In this document: piece by piece, positions 6,788 through 16,500 of the stretch
How positions within the stretch are numbered: the first letter of the stretch is position 1
Layout: each line of letters opens with the position of its first letter
From: a virus
IMG/VR virus record: IMGVR_UViG_3300020470_001313
Location: 62,001 to 126,000 of that record
Direction: 5' to 3' (one strand)
DNA length: 64,000 bases
Translations under genes and position numbers: made by a program
The notes under the pieces: model-generated
The model's database searches: none
Seen by the model: the letters and a program-made list of their open reading frames with translations, nothing else
What the model was told of the DNA's origin: nothing

Positions 6788-7327
6788 TTAACCTCCTACT
6801 ACTTGTATTTCTTCTACAACAATCGCATTACCTGTTACTGCAATCTTAGTGCAACGTTTTACGATTGCTTGTTTACCAGATGCATAGGTATATGCAGAAC
6901 CTTGACCAGAAGCATCAATGTCTGATGTAATAGTTGCACCAGTAGTTGCGGTAATTTTCTTACCAGCTGTACCAGCACTCAAGAAAGCAGCATTGATAGC
7001 AGGAGCAGTTCCATCATCTATCACAGCGATGAAATCATCAACTGAGAATGGATGTGTATCTCGTGACATGTTTTCTTGCAGGCTATTACCTAAACTGTAA
7101 ACTGATCCATTGACATTAGTTGCTTTAACAACTTTTGCTGTACCAGGCTTACCGCCTTTCACAAGGATAGATTCATTATCAATTAAAGTTATTGCAGGAC
7201 CACCGTTGAATGCTACAGTAGCATCACCAGCATTTGCAATCACTCGGTAGAAACCAGTTTGCACAACTTGATACTCAGTAGCACCTGCGGCCACTGCGTT
7301 TGTGCTTAGAACATTTAGGACTGTCAT
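6788..7327 (-). CDS. Hypothetical virion-type beta protein (179 aa)
   Basis: A 179-aa protein rich in Ala, Gly, Val and Thr with alternating hydrophobics, typical of a small beta-sandwich virion or decoration protein. Residues 1-75 (VVQTGFYRVIANAGDATVAF) look like one beta domain and 110-179 like another. There is no signal peptide or membrane segment. It lies between gp16 and the Lys-rich protein, within the neck/packaging cluster. A CATAAATA box lies 25 nt upstream, which fits late expression. No family name can be given with confidence. Confidence 0.7.
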   Translation of the reverse strand: MTVLNVLSTNAVAAGATEYQVVQTGFYRVIANAGDATVAFNGGPAITLIDNESILVKGGKPGTAKVVKATNVNGSVYSLGNSLQENMSRDTHPFSVDDFIAVIDDGTAPAINAAFLSAGTAGKKITATTGATITSDIDASGQGSAYTYASGKQAIVKRCTKIAVTGNAIVVEEIQVVGG

Positions 7328-7340
7328 CGTCTTGTCGTGT

Positions 7341-7760
7341 TTAATCCTTATTATTTATGTTGTTTTGTTGCTTCAATAATTTTTGAAGCTCGGAAGTACT
7401 TCCTACAAACATAGCATTTGTTACGTTAGTTGGACCTTTCTTATCTTCTTTATCCAACTCTTTCATCTTACCTTGTAGGTCAATTAATTTATCTGCTACA
7501 TCCCCGACTGATTTAATGAGTTGACCTGCAACCTCATAAGCACGTGGATGATCGCTTGCTCGTGCCACATCAAGTATACCATCTACTGCCTCCTGCCCTT
7601 TCATAACCAAGTTATGTAGTTGAGCACGAGAAACCTCATAATCCTGTTGTATTTCAGGATTATCTGTGAGTTTGGTTATCTCCTTCTTTTTCTCAACGTG
7701 CTTTTGTAATTCAGATGGTTCATTACCAAAAACTTCATTCAACCCATCAAAGGTACTCAT
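7341..7760 (-). CDS. gp16: Terminase small subunit gp16
   Basis: A 139-aa, mostly helical protein in the T4 gp16 position directly after gp15. Residues 41-105 match the conserved core of T4-like small terminases: a DYEVSRAQLHNL start, a long helix with ARASDHPRAYEV, and a second helix ending in LQGKMKEL. This pattern parallels the T4 gp16 segment with NADSPRHMEV and LHKDMKDI. The small terminase forms an oligomer that recognises phage DNA and stimulates the gp17 ATPase. T4 gp16 is 164 aa. The Asn/Gln-rich C-terminus is probably disordered. Unlike in T4, gp17 is about 4.6 kb further on. Confidence 0.9.
   Translation of the reverse strand: MSTFDGLNEVFGNEPSELQKHVEKKKEITKLTDNPEIQQDYEVSRAQLHNLVMKGQEAVDGILDVARASDHPRAYEVAGQLIKSVGDVADKLIDLQGKMKELDKEDKKGPTNVTNAMFVGSTSELQKLLKQQNNINNKD
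7352..7359 (-). promoter_or_regulatory. Late promoter-like box for the 179-aa virion protein
   Basis: CATAAATA on the minus strand, overlapping the end of gp16 and 24 nt before the ATG at 7327. Matches the T4 late octamer at seven of eight positions. Confidence 0.5.
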
Positions 7761-7762
7761 AA

Positions 7763-8548
7763 TTAAATTGCCTCATCTTGACCGCTAGTAGGATTACGCT
7801 TCTTACCGTCACCAAAATCTTCCCATGTTTCACCGAATCCAAAATCATCATCTGCATCAGCAGTGATAGGATCTGGTTGTACAGTATAGCGAACTTCTCT
7901 TGGTGCAGTACCAACATTGGTACTTGTATAAGAATCGGTAATAACCTTCTTGATTGTAGAGGATTCTTGTACAGGACCGTAGATGTATGTCTTAGCAGTA
8001 AAACTTAAAGTGTAAATGATTGCGCGACGAGTGGCAAAATTACCCTCATACTCATCATCATAGTCAATATTATTAATAACGACAGGAACATCCTTTGTTT
8101 CATTGAGTCCTGGGACCAACTTGAGGGGTAAGTTATAACTTGGCTGGAAATAAGGTAAAATCTGTTCCAGAATTTCAAGGCCGTCATCTTGATTTTTAGA
8201 TATAATTGCTAACTCAAATCCTACACTATATGGAACTGGCATATATGCCACCTTACTCTTATCTGAAGTACTTGTTACTGTTATCTTCTGAGTAGGACTA
8301 ACCTTTCTTGTAGGATCATAATCAATACTAGTTATCTCAAATGAGATTCTAGGAAGAGTAATACCTACTCTTTTGTTTGTTGGATCAGGAGTCTGTTCCA
8401 AACGTGCTAAAAACTTTTGCTTAGGACCATAAGCTAGAGGCACTTTCATGACCTCACTGCCTTGTTTGATCTCTATATTATTAAACAGAGTACCAAATCC
8501 AACAACGGTCTTTCTAAAGACTTCGTGATAAAAATATTTTCCTAGCAT
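7763..8548 (-). CDS. gp15: Tail sheath stabiliser / tail completion protein gp15
   Basis: A 261-aa protein (T4 gp15 is 272 aa) that caps the tail tube and sheath as a hexamer and forms the head-joining surface. The N-terminus, with YFYHEVFRKTVVGFGTLFNNI and IPRISFE-like stretches, is typical of the T4-like family. The C-terminus (about 220-261) is acidic and Gly-rich. It starts at an ATG that overlaps the gp14 stop as TAATG and ends 2 nt before gp16, matching T4 gene order. Identification rests on conserved segments and position. Confidence 0.93.
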   Translation of the reverse strand: MLGKYFYHEVFRKTVVGFGTLFNNIEIKQGSEVMKVPLAYGPKQKFLARLEQTPDPTNKRVGITLPRISFEITSIDYDPTRKVSPTQKITVTSTSDKSKVAYMPVPYSVGFELAIISKNQDDGLEILEQILPYFQPSYNLPLKLVPGLNETKDVPVVINNIDYDDEYEGNFATRRAIIYTLSFTAKTYIYGPVQESSTIKKVITDSYTSTNVGTAPREVRYTVQPDPITADADDDFGFGETWEDFGDGKKRNPTSGQDEAI

Positions 8549-9708
8549 TAGATTGTTAAGTCAGTAGTAGAACCAATGGATCCAAATGGATTACCTTCGG
8601 AGAAATCAATAATGTCATCATCAGCTGTCTCAAATGTGTAGTTCTGGTCAACTTCACTATTAGTATTATCTATAGTATTATAAGATTCAGGACTCCAGAG
8701 AGCACCAGATGATTGACCTTTAATATTCTCTCCAGTATTAAATGTACCTGTACGATTTATAACTTGAAGTGTTCTAGTGCCAGCATCCCAAGATTTGACC
8801 TCTGCTTGTGTATCCTTCGGTGAATTACCAAAGGTTACAGTTGGTGCTGAAGTATATCCAGTACCAGCAGTATTTATAGTAACTCCAGTTACCAATCCTC
8901 CAGCAGATATTACAGCAGTTCCAGCAGCACCAGATCCACCTCCACCACTGAATGTTACAGTAGGAGCAGAAGTATAAAACTCACCACCATCAGTAATGGT
9001 AACACTGTCAACACCATCACCAGATATAGTAGCAGATCCAACGGCAGTATTAAGATCCCCAATGACAATCTCACCAACTGTAAAAGCACCAGACCCACCA
9101 GTACCCATGACAAACGCCGTGGAGTTACTAAAGGCGTATTCAATAGCATCAATGTCAGCAATACCAGTATCAAGATCTTCATTAGAGTACTCAAATATTT
9201 CGCATTGCATTTCCCAGACGTATCCTTTACCTAACTGGTAAAATGGTCTTTCTGCTTCTACGAATTTAATTTCAAATAAATGTTTTGTTGTCGGGAACCA
9301 AACTAAATCTCCTTCATTAGGTCTACCTTCAACATTTAATGTAACGTTATTATCAACCTTCTCAGTAAACTTTTCACGGGAAACAATAAAGGTTGTCTTG
9401 TCTTCTATTCTAACACCAAATTTAGTTAGGAGTTCTCCTTGTCCTTCCCAACCTTCAACGTTGTTAACATATGCTCTGATAGGATATGCATTATTAAATG
9501 TACTAGTATCTATCTCATCTAGAACATTATCTCTTCCAACATAGGTTCTAGGTAGATAATAAACATCTTGTCCATACAACTCAATAGACTCCACAACAAG
9601 ATTCTCCATGAACTTACGTTCTTGATCAGAACCATTAATGTTCAATCTACAGGCAGAACTGTAATCTGACTGTACACAATCTTTTGCTGGAGTGTTTGAG
9701 TATGCCAT
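8548..9708 (-). CDS. gp14: Neck protein gp14 with a beta-repeat insertion
   Basis: A 386-aa head-completion protein, longer than T4 gp14 (256 aa). Residues 1-190 are the conserved core (LPRTYVGRDNVLDE, LVWFPTTKHLFEIKFVE, YVWEMQCEIFEY). Residues about 220-295 contain two Gly-Tyr beta repeats, for example AGTGYTSAPTVTF, of the same kind as in the giant gp7-position protein and gp8. After that comes a second module (AEVKSWDAGTRTLQV, then GENIKGQSSGA) that also recurs in other virion genes. The extra length is therefore an insertion before the native C-terminus. gp14 forms the neck with gp13. It lies between gp13 and gp15 as in T4. Confidence 0.93.
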   Translation of the reverse strand: MAYSNTPAKDCVQSDYSSACRLNINGSDQERKFMENLVVESIELYGQDVYYLPRTYVGRDNVLDEIDTSTFNNAYPIRAYVNNVEGWEGQGELLTKFGVRIEDKTTFIVSREKFTEKVDNNVTLNVEGRPNEGDLVWFPTTKHLFEIKFVEAERPFYQLGKGYVWEMQCEIFEYSNEDLDTGIADIDAIEYAFSNSTAFVMGTGGSGAFTVGEIVIGDLNTAVGSATISGDGVDSVTITDGGEFYTSAPTVTFSGGGGSGAAGTAVISAGGLVTGVTINTAGTGYTSAPTVTFGNSPKDTQAEVKSWDAGTRTLQVINRTGTFNTGENIKGQSSGALWSPESYNTIDNTNSEVDQNYTFETADDDIIDFSEGNPFGSIGSTTDLTI

Positions 9709-9709
9709 A

Positions 9710-10516
9710 TTAACCTACAAGATCTAGTGGTGGTATTTCATAACGATCTCTAATTTCTTCTTCCAATTGAACTTTACGAGTAGATGCATCCTCTAAGATC
9801 TGACGACCATTTAGAGTAACACCACCCAACATTTGTATACCATCATACTTACTTAGGTTACGACCCCATTGTTGCATGAAGATCGCTTCACAATAGTCTT
9901 TCAACCAGTTGTCATTATAAGCAGAAGTAAAGACTTCAGTATCAGTTCTCATAGTACAATCAACTAAAATATAGTTTCCTACTGTGAGTTCATCCCAACT
10001 GAAATCAAGATATAGTTTATTCTCAACCCTATTATATCTAATTCTACGATTAGCACGAGAGTTAGTTACCCAATCAAGTGTCTCAAGATATTGAGAAACC
10101 ATGTAGTAATGTAGGATTTGAGAGTTCGTGAATGCGTAAATATCATTCAAGAAAATCTGATACTTAATGTTGAACATGTTACCAGGTACAACACTACTGC
10201 TACTTAAATTAGCATATACCTGATTAATTCCTACCACGCCAGGAGGTAGATCAACACTAAGATTATTCTTTGTCCAGTCAGTTGAACCTACTTGAGTAGC
10301 ACCTTTTGCAAAAGTTTTAATATCTTCAGTAACTTCAATTTTAATCAACTGTTTTTGAGAACCATCGTAATGATACTCTTGCCAATAATCAATCGCTTCC
10401 TCCACCAGATCATCCAATTGTTCATCACATACGTTGATGTCAATGGCAGGATAACCTAGTCTTCTTAGAGCATAATTTTTTAGCTCGGTTTTACTTGCGG
10501 GTCTTGTAGCAGACAT
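9710..10516 (-). CDS. gp13: Neck protein gp13
   Basis: A 268-aa head-completion protein (T4 gp13 is 309 aa) that closes the filled head and joins the tail. The N-terminus has the conserved pattern ELKNYALRRLGYPAIDINV followed by an acidic helix (DEQLDDLVEEAIDYWQEYHY). Other conserved stretches are VYANLSSSS, NIKYQIFLNDIY and FMQQWGRNLSKYDG. No insertion is seen. Unlike its neighbour gp14, it carries none of the beta-repeat modules. It ends 1 nt before gp14 and starts 6 nt after the 2,452-aa fibre gene. Confidence 0.95.
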   Translation of the reverse strand: MSATRPASKTELKNYALRRLGYPAIDINVCDEQLDDLVEEAIDYWQEYHYDGSQKQLIKIEVTEDIKTFAKGATQVGSTDWTKNNLSVDLPPGVVGINQVYANLSSSSVVPGNMFNIKYQIFLNDIYAFTNSQILHYYMVSQYLETLDWVTNSRANRRIRYNRVENKLYLDFSWDELTVGNYILVDCTMRTDTEVFTSAYNDNWLKDYCEAIFMQQWGRNLSKYDGIQMLGGVTLNGRQILEDASTRKVQLEEEIRDRYEIPPLDLVG

Positions 10517-10522
10517 TTTTTA

Positions 10523-13500
10523 TTAAGCGAATGAGGATATAGTCAAAGTAGTTACATCATTAGCAGCGACAGCTTCTCCAACCTTGAAGAATCCATCAAC
10601 ATTATCAACAGTAATTAAACTCGTACCCATAGCAGTGATAACTCCAGTAGTACCAGAGGTTGCTCCAGTTACTGTTGCACCAACTTCCATCGTTGTGATA
10701 TCAGCAAGTGCGAAGGTTGCATGAGTGAATACTGTAGCAGTATTAATCGTTGCGTTAGCAAAGATTGTAGCAATATCAATAGTTGAACTATTACCATGAA
10801 TAGCAGATACAGGTATCGTTGCACTGTTACCATGAATTGCAGAAACAGGAATGGTAGCACCATTACCATGAATAGCACCAACAGACAGGGTAGCAGTGCT
10901 ACCGTGGATAGCACCAACCGTAGTTGTTGCATTACCATGAATAGCAGCAACACCAGTAACTGCGTTACCATCTCCAGATCCATCAATTGTGATAGTGTCA
11001 GAAGCAGCATATCCAGTACCATCATTATTAATTACAGCACTTACTACGTGTCCAGATGAATTGGTAGTAATATCAAGAGTCAATCCAGTACCAGAGTTAT
11101 TAGTAGTTGTAGAAACACCAGTTATAGTTTGACTAGCAGGGTATCCAGTACCAGCTACCATTATTGAATTAAGAGTCTCAACACCAGTTGCATTAGCATT
11201 AGTTAATGTGATTGTATCTGATGCAGCATAACCAGAACCATCGTTAACGATAGTCATTCCAGTTACAGAACCAGATCCATTAACAGCAACAGTAACTGTT
11301 AATCCAGAACCAGATCCACCTGTTGTAGTTGCAACTGTGCCAGCAGAATAACCTGAAGCAGCAGCAGTAATAGAACCAAGTGTAGCAACACCAGATGCGT
11401 TAGCATTGGTGATTGTAATTGAATCACTATTAGCATAATTCAAACCATCATTATTAACTGTTACTCCAGTTACTCCACCAGATCCATTAACTGTAATGTC
11501 AACAGTTAAACCAGTACCAGATCCACCTGATGTGGTGGCAATTGCAGATCCCGCAGAATAACCACTACCAGCAGCAGTGATAGTTCCAAGTGTATTAACA
11601 CCAGATGCATTAGCGTTAGCAATCGTAATTACTTCAGAAGCAGCATATCCTGATCCATCATTGTTAATTGAAACACCATCAACAACACCGTTAGTAACAG
11701 TAACGTCAACAGTCAATCCAGTACCTGAACCAGATGATGTTGTTGCAAGAGCAGTACCTGTACCATATCCAGTACCGCCAGATGCAATTGAACCAAGTGT
11801 CTTAACACCAGATGCATTGGCATTGGTAATTGTAATTGTCTCAGCATTAGCATAACCAGATCCATCATCATTAATAGTTACTCCAGTTACGGCACCATTT
11901 CCATCAACTGTAATGTCAGCAGTTAATCCAGTACCAGATCCAGATGCAGTTGTTGCTATTCCAGATCCAGCAGCATAACCTGTTCCAGCAGTTGCAATAG
12001 AACCAAGAGTTCTAACACCTGTTGCATTTGCGTTAACAATAGTGATTGTGTCATCTACAGCATATCCTGTACCAGCAGCATTAATTGCTGCGTTAGTTAC
12101 AACACCATTAGATGTTGTAAGATTAAGTGTTAAACCTGATCCACTTCCTCCAGTAGTTGCAATAGCAGTTCCATTCGCATATCCTGTACCACCAACGAGA
12201 GTATCAACAGTGGAAGCACCACCAGCATTAGCATTAACAACTGTAATTGTTTCTCCGTTAGCGTATCCTGTACCTGGTGCGTTAACTGCAATGTTTGTAA
12301 TATTACCATTTCCATCAACAGTAGTGTCAAAGGTTAATCCAGATCCACTTCCACCTGTTGTAGCAACTCCTGTAGCAGAACTAAATCCACCAACACCACC
12401 TGATAATGTACCCAAGTTCAAGGTAGAAACACCACCAAGGTTAGGGTTAGTGATTTGTAGATTATCTCCAATTAAATATCCTGAACCAGCACCATTTACA
12501 GCAAGAGCAGTTATAGCACCAGCAGCATTGACTGTAGTATCAACTGTCAATCCAGTACCAGTACCACCAGATGTGGCAACAGCAGTTCCAGCACTGAATC
12601 CACCAAGACCACTAGCAGTGATTGATCCAAGACTTACAACAGTTCCTGGTGTAGGATCTCCAGATAGATTAAGTGTTAATGTTGTAGAAGTAGCAAGGTT
12701 GTTTAACATAGCACTAAGTTGTGCGTATGCATTATCAAGTTTTGCTTGAACTCTTGCTTCTGTATAGTAAAGGTTAGTTCCCTCAGCAAGATCAGCAGTA
12801 TCATGGTTGTTAAGGTTTGCTGCCTGAGTAGCAGTTGCAGGAGTAATATCTCCAGTACCATCAAAGGCAGTACCACCAATATTTCTTGCGGTTGCTAAAG
12901 CAGTTGCAGTTGCAGCATTTCCAGAGGTATCCTGATTACCCGCTGTATTAACGCCAGGAAGGTTTATAGCAGCAGTACCATCAAATGATACTCCACCAAT
13001 GTTTCTTGCCGTTTCAAGGGCAGTAGCAGTGTCTGCGTTACCTGTAACATCACCAGTCAAATTACCAGTCACATTACCTGTTATTGTACCACCTGCTTCA
13101 ATATCATCCGTCCAGATCTTACTCCATCTATGAGTAGTCGTTCCTAAAGTATAAGAACTATCTGTGTCAGGTTTAATATTCTTAGAATCTGTAGTTGCAG
13201 CAAGAAGGTTACCAGTTACATTACCAGTAACAGATCCAGTTAGTGATGCTGTAATAACACCAGCAGCAAAGTTACCCGATGCGTCACGAATGACTAGGTT
13301 GTTTGCAGAATTAGCAGAGTTAGATGTAATTGTAATACTTGGATCACCAGCAACACCACCACCATTTGTAATACCAATACCACCACCAGATACCTGAATG
13401 GTACGTTGAGCATAAGTGTTGGCAGCTGTACGGGCAACCAGACCTGTTCCACTCATTCCTGCCAAAGCAGTTATATCTGCATCATCATAGGTAGTAGTAA

Positions 13501-16500
13501 CCGTAAAGTCTGCACTACCATTAACTGAAACCGAACCATTTACTACACCATCAATGGTGAGAGTTCTAGCAGTTTTCCAAACATCAGCAGAAGTTGCGTT
13601 ACCTTGAATACCTGCACCAGCTCCAGCAGCACTTTCAACAGTGATGATATGAGCAGAGAAGTCTCCAGAAGAGTCACGAGCAACAACTGTAGAGTTTGTA
13701 GCAGCAGTTGCAGTTGTCATTCCATCTAACAAGTCTGCGTTAAGGTTAGTAATCTTAACTGTGTTAGGAATAACTAAAGCAGGACCAGAGGAAACTTGTG
13801 AAATTAATTGTCCGTCAACAGTAATAGTACCATCAACGTTTACGTTGTTATCTACATCAAGAGCAGTACCAGCACCAGTAATATTAACTGCACCAACCTG
13901 TAAAGTACCATCAGTTCCACTAAATGTCTCAGCACTATTGGTTGCGTCAGTTAAAAGTCTAAATGTATTGAGGTTGTTATCCCATCCAAGGAATCCAATT
14001 CTTGCAGCAGTATCGTAGTATCTAAACTCAATACCACGATCTAAACCATCATTAGAAGTAGGAGCAGTAGCACCACCAAGAGTCATTACGGGATCTTCTA
14101 CCGTAGTGACCGTACTTTCAACAGTAGTTGTAGATCCTAGTACGGTGAGGTTTCCACCCACTTGGAAATTATTTCTTACTTCAGCATTACCTGAAGATGT
14201 ATCTACAAAGAAACTATTCTGAGTTCCAACAGTATCATATACAATGAAATCTCCACCAGTGTAAAGGTTCTTATCTACTCTTGCACCACCAGCAGTTGTT
14301 AATGATACCTGAGCATCAGCAAAGGATGTAATATCCTTAGTATCTGTGATAGTAATCTTACCAGCAAATGCTGCATCATCAGTCTGAGTTAAAGTTCCTG
14401 TAGTTTCTAAGTTACCATAAACTCTTGCACTACCACCAATAGCAGTGTCTCTAGCAATACCAACACCACCAGTTACTTGTAATGAACCATCAGCAGCATA
14501 AGATCCTGTTAAGGTTTGCTGTGTGTTGTTAGTAATAGATGTAATACCAGTAACACCTAGAGTGTTGTTAATACCAGCAGCAAGAGATACGTCTAGTGTA
14601 CCTGAGATATTTGTATTACCATTATCAGTATCTACTGTAAACTTATCTACAGCACCAGCAGTCTGAATCTTGAACATCTTATTATCAGACTTGACAATAA
14701 GATCATCTTGAATAGTTGTAGCACCATCAACATTTAATGTGCTATCAAAATCAACTGCATCCTGACCATTCAGTGTACCTTTAATAATTGTATTACCAGT
14801 TGAAGATGCAACTGTAAATTTATCAGTAGTTCCAGATCTAACTGCAAAGTCATTATCTACATCTACAGTTCCATTGAACTCTGAATTATTTGTAACTTCT
14901 AATGTTCCACCAATAGTTGTATTACTATCAACGTTAAGAGTTGAATTTAACTCAGTGTGTCCATCAGCAGTTAGAGTACCCTCAATATTAGTATTACCAG
15001 TTACGTTGTCAACAAAGAACTTATCAGTTGTACCATTTCTAACTGCAAAGTCTGCATCTACGTCAACAGTACTATTAAATTCTGTGGCACCAGTTACAGT
15101 TACGTCACCATCTATTTGTACATCTCTACCAAGAGTAGTATCACCATGAACTGTGAATGTACCTACAGTTGCTGAACCAGTTGAAGATATACCAACAACT
15201 GTATTACCAGTAGGACCATCAACACTAAACTTAACTGTATCTCCAGAGTTTTTCTTACCTACAAATAAACCTTCTCCAGTACCAGTACCACCAATGTGTA
15301 ATGAAGTATTAATACCAGCACCACCATATACTCTTAAGTTAGAAGTGTTATGGTTTGAGTAACTTGGAGTGTATGCAGAAACAGAACCAGTACGTAATTT
15401 ATAACGTATTGATAGGTAGTTCCTTAAACCGTAGTTCTCAGTTGCGTCTTCTTGCTGGTTAAAGTCACCGTTAAGATATAAATCACCATTGAATAATACA
15501 TTCTTATCAAAGTATGCACCACCATCTACTCTTAATGCACCATAATCATTATTCTGAATTGAGTGAGGAGCACCAGATAGAATATCAGGATTATCTGTAG
15601 ACTCAAAATGAACAAGACCAGCTACATTTAACTGTGCAGCAGCATCAATATTACCAGTTTGATTTAATACACCACCAATGTCAACATTACCTGTAGTGGT
15701 ATGAAGTGTAGTCTTAGTAGTTCCTGAACCATTCTTAAGTTCTAAAGTCTTAGAAGCACCTTGGAATACAATATTATCATCAAATCTACTTGTACCATGA
15801 GTACGGAAGTTAGTATCTACATCTAACGTACCACCAATATTTACATCTTGTGTAATACCAACACCACCTGCAACTACCAAATCTCCAGTAGTATTAGATG
15901 TTGAGTTAGTATTTGTTGTTAGTTTTAAGTTACCAGCGATGACCCCTGCATCTGTTCCAGAGAATACCTCTGAGGTATTTGTGGCATCGTAGAGGAATGT
16001 GAATGCTCCTGTATGGCCTCCAAGATCAGCGGCCGAATCGTCGTAACCAAAGAATCCAATTTTTGCGCTTGCGTCGTAATATCTGAATTCAACTCCTCTA
16101 TCCTTATTGTCGTCTGACGCAGGAGCAGTATCCCCGCCAAGAGTAACGATAGGATCATCAACAGCAAGAGTGGTTGAATTAACCGTTGTAGTTGTTCCAT
16201 CTACTTGTAAATCTCCACTTACTACTACGGTTCCAGTGATCGCACGATCATCACCTGGATCCAAATACATTGTTGCATTACTAGTAGCAATATAATTGGT
16301 TTGTATTTTTACATCTTCTATATGAACTTTACCAGTTGCTTCAGTAGCATCAATAGTTACAGTATCTTCTGCTTGAATAACAACATTACTTGTTCCAGCA
16401 CCAGTATTAGCAGCAACAAGTGTTAGGTTTCTAGCATTAGCACTGTTCTGAGATATTCCAAGGGTGAAGTTTCCATCACCTGTCTTGCTTATTGTCTGAT

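Noticed and set aside
8871-8878. Perfect TATAAATA on the minus strand inside gp14
   Set aside because: It is more than 300 nt from the next start (gp15) and falls within the AT-rich beta-repeat insert, so chance is likely.
10960-12640. Regularly spaced repeats resembling a CRISPR array
   Set aside because: The units are in frame, about 210 nt long and diverged at the protein level; there are no short identical repeats with unique spacers.
12042-12749. Long plus-strand frame (235 codons) in the fibre gene
   Set aside because: It lies antisense to the regular ~210-nt repeats. The repeat keeps the opposite strand open as a by-product, and its Val/Pro-rich translation has no domain character.
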